From Theristus sp. LFF4_11 (Eukaryota; Nematoda; Chromadorea; Monhysterida; Xyalidae), in NCBI GenBank assembly GCA_030248135.1, contig JASANC010001591.1, positions 1-64,000 on the forward strand: a stretch of DNA of 64,000 nt. The letters run 5' to 3'. Below the pieces are notes generated by a model that saw only the letters and a program-made list of their open reading frames with translations, was not told the origin of the DNA and searched no databases. How positions within the stretch are numbered: the stretch's first letter is position 1; each line of letters starts with the position of its first letter. The translations under genes and the position numbers were made by a program. This document shows positions 1-10,500 of the stretch, piece by piece.

Positions 1-238
1 TTTCAGAATAGGTTTTTCGTGTCTACAGCGTATGAAAAGTTGTCCGATAAAAATTTTTTCGCGGCTCCAAGCACAACTTTGGGTGTTCGTTTCGTGTGCA
101 CAGAACCAAGTTTGTGGCTTATACTATGCTCGCTGGAGGAAGCGAGCAAATTTGAAAAACGCGCGCGAGCGGATAACGGCTCATATTATGCGTGATGCGC
201 TGTCCGCTCGCTGGCGCTCGCTCGCGCATCCGCATGAT
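1..238 (+). repeat. Repeat A, partial copy at window edge
   Basis: This stretch is nearly identical, in opposite orientation, to 14988-15225 and 20777-21019. There it forms the first module of the two composite repeats. It contains GC-rich, purine-poor stretches of repeated GAGCG/CGCTC character and a CATCCGCATGAT end. Because the window starts inside it, the rest of the composite (172-bp and 149-bp arrays) would be expected to the left of position 1. No coding function is claimed. Confidence 0.85.
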
Positions 239-244
239 TCTAAG

Positions 245-412
245 CCTAACATACTCCTAACCGAATCCTAACCTAAGCCAAGCCTTTTCATAAAAGAAGA
301 TGTCTGAACAATTGCGTTTTGAACAAGTTTTTGTTGGGGCCGGAGCGTGTGCACGCGCGCTAGTGGATCATGAGCATGAGCATGCGGATGCGAGGTGCGC
401 GTGCGTTTTAAA
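245..412 (+). repeat. Interspersed repeat with telomere-like motif
   Basis: The block starts with CCTAACCTAAGCCAAGCC and ends in a GCATGCGGATGCG-type GC-rich stretch. Its reverse complement is found at about 47945-48115, inside an NDRG intron. The shared parts include TGAACAATTGCGTTTTGAAC and GTGCACGCGCGCTAGTGGAT. It is a dispersed repeat of unknown class. From here to about 930 the DNA is AT-rich and I see no gene. Confidence 0.7.
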
Positions 413-933
413 AAAGAAGCTCCAGCGCTAATTTTTTATTTAATTTAAAAAAAGGAATTTTTAAAAAATTGGGATTTTCACTTTTTTCGAACTCTAATTC
501 TGATGGCAGATTTGGGTGTGCAAATTTTTATTTTTTCTCACTAAGCAAAATTATTTTATTTCATATTCCAACTACGGCGCAAAACAGTTTTTCAGCTGTG
601 CGACTTTTCCACACATCATTTATTCAACATTACTCCACCTCCTTCACCTAGCACGAAAAGATAATGCGCGCGCGCATTGATTCCGGAGACCAAAATAAAA
701 AGTTATATATTATCTTCATTTTTTCAGCTGCTTATCGGCGACCGGTGAGACATTACACCAGTAAATCATATTACCATGCAAGTAGGGATCTTCATCAGAC
801 TAACCTGGTTGTCCAATGACGCCGTTCTGAATGACGCCAATTGACATATGAAGCGCAATTACTGTATTTGCAATGTGATGCTGGTTTGAATGTAAATTTA
901 TCAAGCATCTTATCACAATGTATCGACAGCGTA

Positions 934-966
934 TATAAAAGAAGTTTTCCACATCGAGTTTCAGCA
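934..966 (+). promoter_or_regulatory. Core promoter of the collagen-like gene
   Basis: A TATAAA box at 934-939 is followed 27-30 bp downstream by TCAGCA at 961-966, an initiator-like sequence. This is the expected spacing for an RNA polymerase II core promoter. The first coding ATG lies at 1181, giving a 5' leader of about 218 nt. The start site is inferred from spacing only. Confidence 0.6.
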
Positions 967-1180
967 CTTCTTGTGGGTTGTTAAAGACAAATTCAAGAAA
1001 CTAACCAGAACCAAATGCTCCAAATCATAACTTTAGACTTTGCCGAATTTCTCTCAGACACCACAGTGGTGCGTAACTTTTGATTGTTTTTTATAGGATT
1101 TGCAGTGTTTCTTCACAAAACGCAGTGGCAGTTTTTGGCAGTCGCGTGTTTTGCTTCGCACACAACAACCAGCGCACAGA

Positions 1181-2833
1181 ATGTGCCAGTGGTGGCTAGC
1201 GCACGTGCTGGCGCTGATGGCGCTCGTTGCGGCTGTCGCCAACGCCGGCGTGTTCGGCTCCGAGCGCGACTGCTGCTCGGCAACTCTGCACGAACTGTCG
1301 AAAGTGGTCCGTTTGCTAATACGAAGTACAAATGTACATCGACACACGTCAAGCAAAAATGTTCCATTTGCCACCCCAACAGGTGTCCAGCCCCGACCCC
1401 GATATAAGTAACACTCGTGGTCGAAAACCAGTGGAGAAATAGTGGTACACCTCTTTTTTTACCTGAATCATATTGGGGAATTTGCTCGGGCAAGACAGTT
1501 TGGACAATTTGCTTAGACGAACGTTGTTGGGACTTTTTGTTTAACAGAATGTACATACCCCCTACGTCAATAACTTGTTTCATAAATTGTTGCATTTATC
1601 TTTTGATTGAACGTGTCATAATATCTATACGTTTTCACGCACAGACAAGAAAATGTTTCAGGGCTACGAGGCAATTTGAAATCAGCAAAACTGAACGTAA
1701 TCTGGAAAAGTTTGACGGCAGTTTTGTGCAAGAAAAGGAAAAACAAAACTAATCAGAATCTTTTTCACGCAATAGTCGGACTACGTTTGTGCGCGAAATA
1801 GCGCGTTCAGTTGTCAGCTGTGCGGCTTTTCCACAAATCCATTCAACATCACTCCGCCTCAATGCGCGCATATAGATAGATAGGAAATCGAGTTTGATGC
1901 ATGATGCGGCAATTCAAAATTGACCCGAGTCCCTGAATTGCCACAGGAGAGTCATTTTATGGCAATTTCGAATGAAGCATGAAGCAGAAAACTGATATGC
2001 CTTTCCATGTCTGCAAACGCGTTGAGCCGCAGAACTTAACGATAATAAAGTATTTTTTATGATTCAGACCAAAATCGTCGACCAACGTGACGATTACATG
2101 AGCAAGCTGGCACAGCAAGTGATCACCATGACGTCACGTGTCAAACTGCTGACCGATCGCCATGAAGAAGTGTGGGACGTGATCGAGGCTGGGCTGAAGA
2201 AGCTCGCTGCCAAGGGCGACAAGGGACCGAAGGGCAAAGAAGGTCAGCCATTTAACAGTTTACAAAATTTTAAAACTAACATAAAACCGTTTGAAATTTG
2301 AATTCAGTAAATTCTGTTTTTGGTTTTCTTCTCAGGTCCTAAAGGTTTACCTGGTCCTGACGGCATGGAAGGACTGAAAGGTCCCAATGGACCAAAGGGA
2401 GCGAAAGGGCCGAAAGGTAAGCTATTATCGATGCAAACAAACGGTATGCAACTCGAAGAAAACCTATTGCAATTTTATGGCGATTTGAACTGTTGATGAA
2501 TCTGAAAACCTGATCCATTTTGAAGCGCATGATATATTATTATTGACATGGATATATTTTTTCTCAACAGGAGACGAAGGTCCAAAGGGCGAGGAGGGAC
2601 CACGAGGTCTCCGAGGTAATCGCGGTCCACCGGGACCACAAGGAGAAAAGGGACAACCGACTACCGGTGCAAGCAAAGGCGCTAAAGGCACAAAAGGTGC
2701 TGATGGACACAAAGGTGCCACTGGTGATCAAGGTGAAGCGGGCCCCAAAGGGTACAAGGGTAGTCGTGGAGACCGTGGAATGCGTGGCGAGAAGGGTCAA
2801 CCAGGCAAAGTGTTGATCCAGGAGACGCTGTAA
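1181..2833 (+). CDS. Secreted short-chain collagen-like protein
   Basis: Proposed exons are 1181-1303, 2068-2242, 2336-2416 and 2571-2833. All junctions keep frame and give 213 residues. Residues 1-24 form a signal peptide (hydrophobic LALMALVAAVANA core), followed by a Cys-Cys pair. Exon 2 encodes a charged, probably coiled-coil segment (about 45-85) that could nucleate trimers. From there to the C-terminus the protein is Gly-X-Y, very rich in GPKG/GAKG triplets with few prolines, and has a small interruption near GQPTTGASKG. Exon 3 is exactly 81 bp, nine triplets, and is bounded by phase-1 introns within Gly codons. The protein should be an extracellular trimer. It lacks the cysteine clusters of nematode cuticle collagens and has no NC1 or C1q domain. 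The exon 1 donor is the least certain point: GTGGTC at 1304 or GTACAT further on. Confidence 0.83.
1858..2042 (+). mobile_element. Palindromic MITE-like repeat (family M), copy 1
   Basis: This lies in intron 1 of the collagen-like gene. It begins CTCAATGCGCGCAT, holds two facing copies of a GCGGCAATTCAAAAT-like arm and ends near GTTGAGCCGCAG. Related copies are at 42855-43052 (opposite orientation) and 53932-54115. The inverted-arm structure, small size and lack of coding sequence suggest a non-autonomous DNA element. This copy is the most diverged of the three. Confidence 0.55.
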
Positions 2834-3036
2834 CATGGCTGCCATTGAAATAGCTGTGTCCACTCGGCTGACTGGAGTTTTATGTAAAAAAACTTTCTCC
2901 TTCATTTAGACTATATTGAAGATATACTTCTGACAGGGCTACAATCTCATATTTGTTTTTTCATTTTTTGAAAGACTTGATCATTGCCATTGGCATCATT
3001 TTTGTGTGTGCACTCAAAAATGTTTTTTGTGCGTCT

Positions 3037-3062
3037 GTGTGTGTGTGTGTGTGTGTGTGTTC
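3037..3062 (+). repeat. (GT)n microsatellite in 3' UTR
   Basis: A run of alternating G and T lies just upstream of the polyadenylation signal, in the collagen gene's presumed 3' UTR. Confidence 0.9.
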
Positions 3063-3070
3063 GGTGATAA

Positions 3071-3076
3071 AATAAA
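3071..3076 (+). promoter_or_regulatory. Polyadenylation signal AATAAA
   Basis: A canonical AATAAA lies 238 bp after the collagen stop codon, with a T-rich stretch downstream. It is a reasonable end for this transcript. Confidence 0.55.
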
Positions 3077-3525
3077 CAGCGATGCAGGATGTTGGGTTTG
3101 TTTATTTTTGAACGTTTTGCTTTTTGGAGCAGAACTTTGGCTCACGGGACGTTCGCCGTGTCCATCCCTAGTGCTACGCCACTGATTAAAATAATGAAAC
3201 ATCGTAGCTTCGCTTTTCGACATAAATTGATTTACCAATGTCTGCTCTTCAGCGTGATGTGAGGAAACTAAAATTTGTTGACTCGATGAATTTATTTTGG
3301 CGTTCAGTGGTGGTGTTCATATTTAAAAATTAAAAAAAAAGTTTTTGATTTTTGATGAATTGTTGCTCGCAATAAAGTTGTTGTAGGTTCCTAACCTAAA
3401 TCTAATCCTAATCCTAAGCCAAGCCTTTTTGATAAGGTGAAAAAGGATCAAACTGGCTTTTGCATTTTTTTTCTTTCCTGTGTTAAAGAGGAAGTATGTC
3501 TTTCCACCTCCACCGTGCGTACATG

Positions 3526-3742
3526 TACCGTATTACCTCCAATAAACCCCCATGGGGATTAATACGTCAGCGACTTTCAGGGGTGGGGTGATTATTGGTG
3601 TGGGGGGGTTATTTACAAACAAATTCCAGGGGTGGGGGTTTATTGAAAAATGGCAAAAATACCATGCATGGCAGGCAAGAAAGTCGCAGAAACTTCTACT
3701 CTACATAGAAAATTACTTTTATAACAGCCTTTTATAAAAGAT
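3526..3742 (+). mobile_element. Half copy of the TACCGTATTACC inverted-repeat element
   Basis: It starts with the terminus TACCGTATTACCTC, continues with AATAAACCCCCATGGGG and GGGGTTTATT motifs, and ends in a segment shared with 60765-60975. The full element at 60565-60975 has this terminus at both ends. Here the second terminus is missing, so the copy is truncated or solo-ended. A SINE follows directly. Confidence 0.65.
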
Positions 3743-3771
3743 AAAAACAGTAAAAAATAAAAGTTGAAATT

Positions 3772-4014
3772 GCGTCCGTGGCGTAGCGGTAGAACTTCGG
3801 CCTACAGTTCTGTAGGTACGGGGTTCGAACCTCGCTGTGGACAAGACATACTCGTGGAAAATTAGAGTGACCAATGAACATCTAATGGTCTATTCCCTCC
3901 TGAGCCGAGGGTAAAATTGGGCTCGGGGCAGTATTGCCCGTCTCCGCCGGAGTTCGGTACCTTCGGGTTTCCGGAACCGGCGCGCGTACAAATAAAATAA
4001 ATAAAATAAATTGA
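3772..4014 (+). mobile_element. tRNA-derived SINE (SINE-1)
   Basis: The head resembles a tRNA gene: GTGGCGTAGCGGTAG as A box and GGGGTTCGAACCTC as B box, about 45 bp apart. The acceptor and anticodon stems pair poorly, so it is not a functional tRNA. A roughly 130-bp body follows and ends in GGTACCTTCGGGTTTCCGGA and an (AAATA)n tail. The layout of polymerase III head, body and simple A-rich tail is diagnostic of a SINE. The tail motif is shared with the SINE at 17437-17660, which has a different head. Confidence 0.85.
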
Positions 4015-4429
4015 AACGCAACTGCACATCACCGGTTCCTGAATTTATAATGTGATATTTGAAATGATTACGCTTCACGTTACGGTATAGTGAAACATCT
4101 TCTTGTTTTTTTACTCAAGAGGGTTGCCCTACAACTTTAAACTGGGTAAATGTTGTGTAACGTTGTGAATGTCTGTTAACGTTTCATATTCTTCCTTTTT
4201 GAACTCACTTCGTTTCATTTCAAATCCTTTGTTCTCGCTATTTTATTGGATGGATTGTTTAACACAGTGCAGTTGTGTTTTGAACACGGACACGGAAGCC
4301 ATTCTATTGAAATGGAATTCTATTCTTATATTCCGACGACGGCGGCGCAGCGAAAAGAAAAGTCAAAATCCATTCTTTGTTTCTTTCAATCGTCTGTCGT
4401 CATTCAGATGAGTGCCACTGCCAGTAGCG

Positions 4430-5330
4430 AAAGTGCGGGGGGTGGGGGCGTGGGGCCGGGGGGTCCACCCCTTCTCAGCCGAAATTTTTCGAAGGGTGTC
4501 TGTCGTCGTCACGTGAAGGGGGCAAAATTTTTCCATTGGGGTATCAATCATGGTGCAGTGGCGGCGGCACCCCCACGTTTTGGTACTGCTTTGCCCCTAT
4601 CATTTTCTTTTCAGTTACTAAGCTCAATACTCAAGCTTTCATGACTCAAGTGACCCAAACTTTTGGATTCGCTGCCCTCCGGGGATATAGCGACCGCAGG
4701 CCACCGAAACCGAAATCAAGCTAAGATCACTGGTGCCCCAGGACAGAGCGGGGCTTTTGAGGCTGTCCTCCTCACGTGGCGAGGGTATTGGTTCCACGGG
4801 ATGGTGAGCCGTCCATAGTTGTTCCACAACCGAGGGGTTGGGGGGGGGCGATTAGATAGCTGGAGCAAATTTTCCAGATAGATAGATAGCTGGAAAATTT
4901 TGGGGAGGGCCGCGGGGCCATGTGACTTTGGGGGGGGGGCGGTCAAAATTTTGAAATTTGATAGATAGCTAAAACGCTAAAAAGCTATGAAAACAGCAAA
5001 ATAATGCTAAAAATACACTAACAATCAAGTACAAACGCGTATTTTACCTAAAATTAGCGAAATTTTCAAGAATTACGAGCAAAACTGGTCAATTTTGGTC
5101 AAAAATTGACTCATTTTATCGTCTTCGAAGACAAAAATTGTCAGATAAATAGCTGGCTGAGAAAATTTTTAGATAGATAATAGCTGAGCCGAAAAAACCT
5201 GTCTGATAGAGATAGATTCGAAAAATTTTTGGGGGGACCGCCCCCCCCCCCAGGCCCCCCCTAGAACAACTATGCCACCATACAAATTGGTTGATTTGTT
5301 TCATTTTGAAATTGGCTTGTTGGGTAAGAA
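4430..5330. repeat. G/C-tract and GATA-rich repeats with a SINE-2 body fragment
   Basis: G runs lie at 4437-4468, 4843-4858 and 4932-4941, with a C run at about 5240-5252. GATAGATAGCTGG-type units lie at 4854-4892, 4961-4972 and 5150-5215. Between 4664 and 4822 is about 160 bp matching the reverse complement of 17489-17650, the body of SINE-2, without its 3' tail. I see no gene here. Short open frames are low-complexity translations of the tracts. Confidence 0.6.
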
Positions 5331-8050
5331 AAGATTCATGGTCAGCCGATTTTTTTTATTCAGACGCATCAGTGTAGTGTGTGTCGAGTGATTGGCCTTT
5401 CCTTTGCCTTTTTCTAGTTTCTGTCTGATCCTGATGTCGTCGGCAACCACGTGTGTGTCGGACTCGTACGGGCGATGTTGGCTATCAGTCGGTCCAGTCG
5501 TGATGAGAGCCGACGTGATCGACGTCGTCGATTAGTCAAAGTTCTGTACGACTCCTCCAAATCCTGACGGATAGTAGAGTTTTTATGTGTTTTTGTTCCA
5601 TACTTCGTTGTTTTGTTAAGCTGAAGAAAAGAATTTTCCAGGAATGTGAACTACGGACTGCGATGCGACTGCGGTGACTGTCGAGCGGGTAACCTTGACA
5701 TGGCGGCATTCATAAATAATAGCGGGTTTTTGAAGAGCGCTCGCAAACGAAAGTGGTTTTAGTTTGACCTTTCATTTTTGTCCGTGAACGAAAGCGGCAA
5801 AGCATGTGATTGTGGAGTGTTGTGGCTGTGGGTGGACTGCATTATCTTGACGGTTTGTGAAGCTTTAGTTTTTTTGGACTACTACATCTTTGTTGCTCAA
5901 CAACCTTGCAAGCACAATGCAATGATGCTGTCGGGCAACAAACTTTCGCAGGTATCCTAAGGCTTAAAGCCTTTTTCAAAGAGAACGTTGCGTTGAGTTG
6001 AGACCCGAAACTAAAACAAGAAAAAGTATCAATCAGGAGTTTTCAATAACAGACAGAGACAAAGACAAACAACCGTCCAATGACAAAATAAAACTTGCAC
6101 GTTTATTGATTAAACAGCCATTCAGTTCAGTTTTAGCGGTTCAAAATTTTTTTAAATTGATTTTGAAGTTAATTTTTTATGATCCGCTTTTGTTTTGGGA
6201 CGGTAAAGTTCAATAGCCTCTACCATGCAACCTTAAACACACACAGACACAAGCAGAGACGCGCTTGTTTGCAAGGTTAAATAAAACTTGTTCGTTTTTT
6301 GACTTCCTCGAGCGGAGAGCGCTTTTCGAAAACCTGAATTTTTTATTTTTCCTGAATGTGGACTTGGCTCCATTTGGAAAAAATGAACTGCTATCAGCTG
6401 CCATAAGTTGATTTGATATGAATTGATATTCTAGTTTGTTAGCTGGTTTTGATTTTTGCTGGCTTGAGTTTTAGCAGTCCGTTTTTTTCATTAGTTTCAA
6501 TTGTGTTGGGTTTTTTGCTCGTTGTTTTTTTCGACATTTGGTGGCATTTTGCTGAGTTTGACTTTGGTAAAAATTAAGGTGATGATCTGCCCATCCGTTT
6601 TCACCGATCACATTTGCTTTATTTGATGCATTCACCTATTTCATCAATCCTGTGTTTCTTCAGTTTTTCGTGACATCGTTTGTTTCGTTTGCAAAATGAA
6701 ATTTTTGTATCGATGTGAACTGACCGATACTTTGTTATGTATTCAGTTGCTCATGATTGTGCCCCTACTGGTGGTGATTTTTGGTGATCTGCTGGTTAGG
6801 CCTTCATTTGAAAAATCTCTGAAAACTTTTAAAATTTTGTAAAAACTTGTGGTTGCCGATTAACTGGCGCTCGGTTTGTCCGATTTCGTGGTGCCTTTCA
6901 CGGAGATGATGAAATCAGAAAACGCAACGTCGCTGTCGCCACCATGGCCAGAGCGCATGACACGTCAAACTGAGATCGTTGACTAATCTGTTGACATTAC
7001 TGCTGCCGTGCAGTGCTGAAAAGCTCGTTGATACTGTGGATGACATGCTTGAGGTAAACGGCGACGTTACAATCGATAGTCGACCTGAACCTGATAACAG
7101 GCACAGGCACATGCCAGTTTATGAATCTGGCGTGCTGATTGGCTGCATCAAAACGGGTAGGAGTGAATAGTGAGCACAATCTGAATACAGCCAATCAGCT
7201 AATTGCCCATGATTTGCAGTTCGATTTGTTTGATTTCGTCAGACTGCTAAACTGATTGGCTCCACTTCAGTGTTGTTTGGCCAAGTATCGTGCTGCATTT
7301 GTGAGCGCATACAGCAAATGCGTGTCTCTGATCTTGCTTGAAGTTTTGTTCTTGTTTTGCTTTTGATTGATTTGATTCTTTTGATTTGGACTTTGTTGTG
7401 CCTATGCCTCTCTGAAATGTTTGTTGGACGTTGAATAAAGAAAGCATTGGAATAACGACAAATGTCGGTGACATTACTGACCAAACAAAAGGTAATGAAT
7501 AAAAACATTGTGATTGGTCAGTTCTGAATTATTTTTGAAAGACAAGCAAAAAAACTCCGTTTGCAGTTTCGACCAAAACAAACGAACTGAAGATTTTGAT
7601 TTCAAACATTCTGAAATTCCTTTTTCTCTTGCAATCGAAAGCGCAAATCCGTTTTTCAACGTTCGTGAGTTGAGTTCTGGCTTGCGTTGTTGGTTTCTCC
7701 GTTTCTTTCAGGCCTGAGCGGAAAACAGACAAAGATTAGAGTTCATTTCGCTGGTTCTGTTTCGTGCTTTCATGTTTTGCAATTGCGAAGTTTTCAATTT
7801 CAAAATTGTGTTTGATTAGCTCAGCCAAAGTTGGCATTGACCACACAACCAAACCGAATAAAATTTCGCCAACACTGGGACTGCAATGCAATGAGAAATG
7901 CAATGGCGTCGTCGTCGTGTACATGAATGGTTAAAAAACAAACAACGAGTTTTCTGCTTCAATCCATTGAATAAAAATGCAAAAAAACAAGCAGAAACGA
8001 AGGGAAAACCCAGTCAAACAGAAATTTCAGGTAAACTCCCAGTCTTAGTC
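5331..8050. other. Intergenic, no supported gene
   Basis: This stretch is AT-rich. There is no domain homology and no convincing exon chain. The only weak coding hint is at 6944-7168: an ATG in the context GCCACCATGG, with a phase-matched GT/AG pair (6964-7013) leading to a short acidic open stretch. I do not call it a gene. Confidence 0.4.
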
Positions 8051-8179
8051 CAGTTTATTTATGTTGCCTGATCGATCAAGACGGGAGGGGAGCTGCGCTG
8101 CGCCGTTTAAAGTTGTAGGCGCACGCGCGCAAAAAATAAAGGAGACTTACAGGATTTTTTTTTTAAATTTTGACATCTC

Positions 8180-8345
8180 TACCGTGGGCGAGGGGGGGGT
8201 GGGGGGGTACACCCCCCCAGAGCACCAGAGACCGTCGGGTGGGGGGGGGGGGGGGGGGGGGGCGCCCCACCGTGCCACCCCCCTAAAACCGGGCACCCCA
8301 CCCCCATCGGACCCCCCCCTCGAAAATTTGGCCGACACCCCCCAC
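8180..8345. repeat. G/C homopolymer-tract repeat, copy 1
   Basis: Alternating G and C tracts include a 22-base G run at 8241-8262 and the near-palindrome GGGGGGGTACACCCCCCC. The same tract style and the GTGGGGGGGTACACC core recur at 9400-9560. The G tracts could form quadruplexes or hairpins. No coding role is claimed. Confidence 0.75.
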
Positions 8346-8789
8346 ACTAGGGTTGTTAAAAAAAACAAAAATCGTCATTTTTGTTTTTTTTTTAATTTTT
8401 TTTTTAAATTTCAAAAATCAAAGTTGTGCTAAATCAATCAGGGAGTCCGAAGAACCACATATGATATGCAAGCGCCTCCCGAATGACTCCCGTATGGCGG
8501 AACTTTGCAGATTTTGTTTTGGTGACCTCAATTACCCCTTTTCCAAACCGTCACCATGCCTCTTCTTGTGTTTTGACCTCCAAAACGTCACTAATTGTCC
8601 CCAGCTAAGCTAATGCTAAAGTGAAGACAAACATACCGCCTTGAAATTCGATCAATTCTTCTGATGGTGTCGCGACGACACGACACGAAGCAGCAACCAG
8701 ACAACGTAGCGCTTGCAAACGGAGCAGCGAGCACAATCGGACGCTCTGCGAGGCGAATCGTCACCTTATCTGCATCGGAAATGGTAGGC

Positions 8790-9010
8790 TAAGCTTTGGG
8801 ACGCTCAAAAACTTCATCGCAGATGTTGTCGAAGCCTAAAATCAGTCGGTAAAACGGCCCAAAAGCGACTGCTAAAGGTTTTACGAGGTATAATCAAAGA
8901 AAATTTTTGTTGAACTTTCGAAAAATTGTGCCAAAATTGAGGTTTTCAGAGCATATTAGAGGAAAATTTTTCGATTTTTTTTTTTAAATCGGCATAAAAA
9001 CCCATCTGAT
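8790..9010 (+). repeat. Interspersed repeat family H, copy 1
   Basis: It shares GCTCAAAAACTTCAT, TCAAAGAAAATTTTTGTTGA and CAGAGCATATT with 10040-10230, and in reverse complement with 63760-64000. It is a noncoding dispersed repeat of unknown class adjoining the G/C-tract repeats. Confidence 0.65.
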
Positions 9011-9960
9011 ACACCCCAAATTTTTTTCGAAAATCATGATTTTTTGTCTATAAAGTCCATAATATAAGCTGAATATATGATAACTTGACCATCTTCATTG
9101 TAATTTCAACGATTTTGCAGCAAAATTTAGCGTTTTTCCTTCAAAATTTAAGCGAAAAATTATCATGGGGGGCGGTGGGGGGGGTGGGTGCACCCCCCAC
9201 AGAAAATTTTGAAAAAATGCACCCCCCCCCCCCATGGGACCCCCTGGGGGGGTCCCACGTTACCATAGGTTGGACCCCCCCCCTCACTTTTTGGTCGGCA
9301 CCCCCCCCCCACGGCACCATATACCCCCCCCTTCGAAAATTGTTTTGGGCCCACGGTACTGATCTCTATGTGTAGTGTACCTGGCTATATGCCACCACCA
9401 GTACCGAAGACGAGGGGGGGTGGGGGGGTACACCCCCCCCCCCCCCGAGCCCCCCAAACCGCCGCGTGGGGGGGGTGGGGGGGGGTCACGCGACACCCAC
9501 CCCCAAAACCTGACACTGGACCATCCACACCCCCCCACCCCCCCCCTAGATGAACCTAAGTAACAGTGACACCCCCCAAAAATTTTCTCGGACCACCCAA
9601 AAATCATGAATTTTTGCTCAAAAATCATGATTTTTTGTCTTTAAAGTCTATAATATAAGCTAAATATATGATAACTTGACATTCTTCATTGTAATTTCAA
9701 AGATTTTGCAGCAAAATTTAGCGTTTTTCCTTCAAAATTTAAGCGAAAAAATCTCATGGGTGGGGTGGGCCGTGGGGGGTGTGCACCCCCCCAGAAAATT
9801 TTCTACAATAGTGCACCCTCCATGGCCCACGCCTGGGGGGTGTCACTGTACCATGACTGACACCCCCCCACTGAAAAATTTTCGGCACCCCCCTCCCGCG
9901 TGACGACACCCCCCCCCCTCGAAAATTTGCTTTCGCCTTCTTCGGTACTGCATGCCACTA
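9005..9960 (+). repeat. Tandem pair of an AT-rich plus G/C-tract module
   Basis: Two copies of one module lie side by side. Each has about 150 bp of AT-rich DNA (AAATCATGATTTTTTGTCT through GATTTTGCAGCAAAATTTAG, at 9030-9165 and 9620-9750), followed by a G/C-tract block (9165-9350 and 9755-9930). A further tract block at 9400-9560 lies between them. The pair looks like a tandem duplication of a transposable or satellite-like unit. Confidence 0.7.
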
Positions 9961-10039
9961 TTTGCCGCACAGCTTGGACGCTCAAAATTTACCGTTTGAG
10001 GCGAAATGTCCATGTCACTTTGGCTCATGGCTGCCTCGG

Positions 10040-10240
10040 AAATGTTAAGTCAAGCTTGGCCACGCTTAAAAACTTTATTTCCAAAATTGTTCAAGCTTAA
10101 AATCAATCGATAAAATGGTCCAAAATGTTTATTTTGGATGTGCTGATTGTTTTTCAAGGTTTTGTCAAAGAAACTTTTTGTTGAGCTTTCCAAAAATTCT
10201 GCCAATAATAAGGTTCTCAGAGCATATTTGGGAAATATGT
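10040..10240 (+). repeat. Interspersed repeat family H, copy 2
   Basis: It shares GCTTAAAAACTTTAT, TCAAAGAAACTTTTTGTTGA and CAGAGCATATTTGG with 8790-9010, at about 75-80% identity by eye. It follows directly on the G/C-tract module, as copy 1 precedes one. Confidence 0.6.
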
Positions 10241-10364
10241 TTGCCATGACTTATGTTGTGCGTTGAGATAAAGGAATCTGAATCTGAAAATCTGAAAAAA
10301 ATCTTTTTTGTTTTTCATTTCTTTCAAAAAATATTTTTGTTTGACAACCAACCCCGGCTGTTGT

Positions 10365-10500
10365 GCCTGTGCACCGGTAAGCTGAAACAGGATCAAAGTG
10401 GTTTTTCGCATGTTTTCTTTCCTGTGTTGATTTGAAGAGAAAGAAGAGTGTGGCCCACCTCCACCGTACATGTACTTTTAAATATGAAGTCGCACACTGT
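10365..10500 (+). repeat. Short dispersed repeat shared with 3430-3530
   Basis: AGGATCAAAGTGGTTTTTCG, TTTCTTTCCTGTGTT and CCACCTCCACCGT-type blocks occur in the same order as at about 3435-3530. From 10500 to 12899 I see no gene and no other clear repeat. Confidence 0.5.

Noticed and set aside
2464..2905. Pro/Ser/Thr-rich minus-strand frames opposite the collagen exons
   Set aside because: They are antisense shadows of the Gly-X-Y coding sequence.
3772..3845. Possible tRNA gene
   Set aside because: A and B boxes are present but the acceptor stem relies on wobble pairs, the anticodon loop is the wrong size, and a SINE body and tail follow.
9085..9628. Gly/Pro/His-rich open frames on both strands over the G/C tracts
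   Set aside because: They are translations of homopolymer tracts. Both strands are open together and there is no start context, splice signal or domain.
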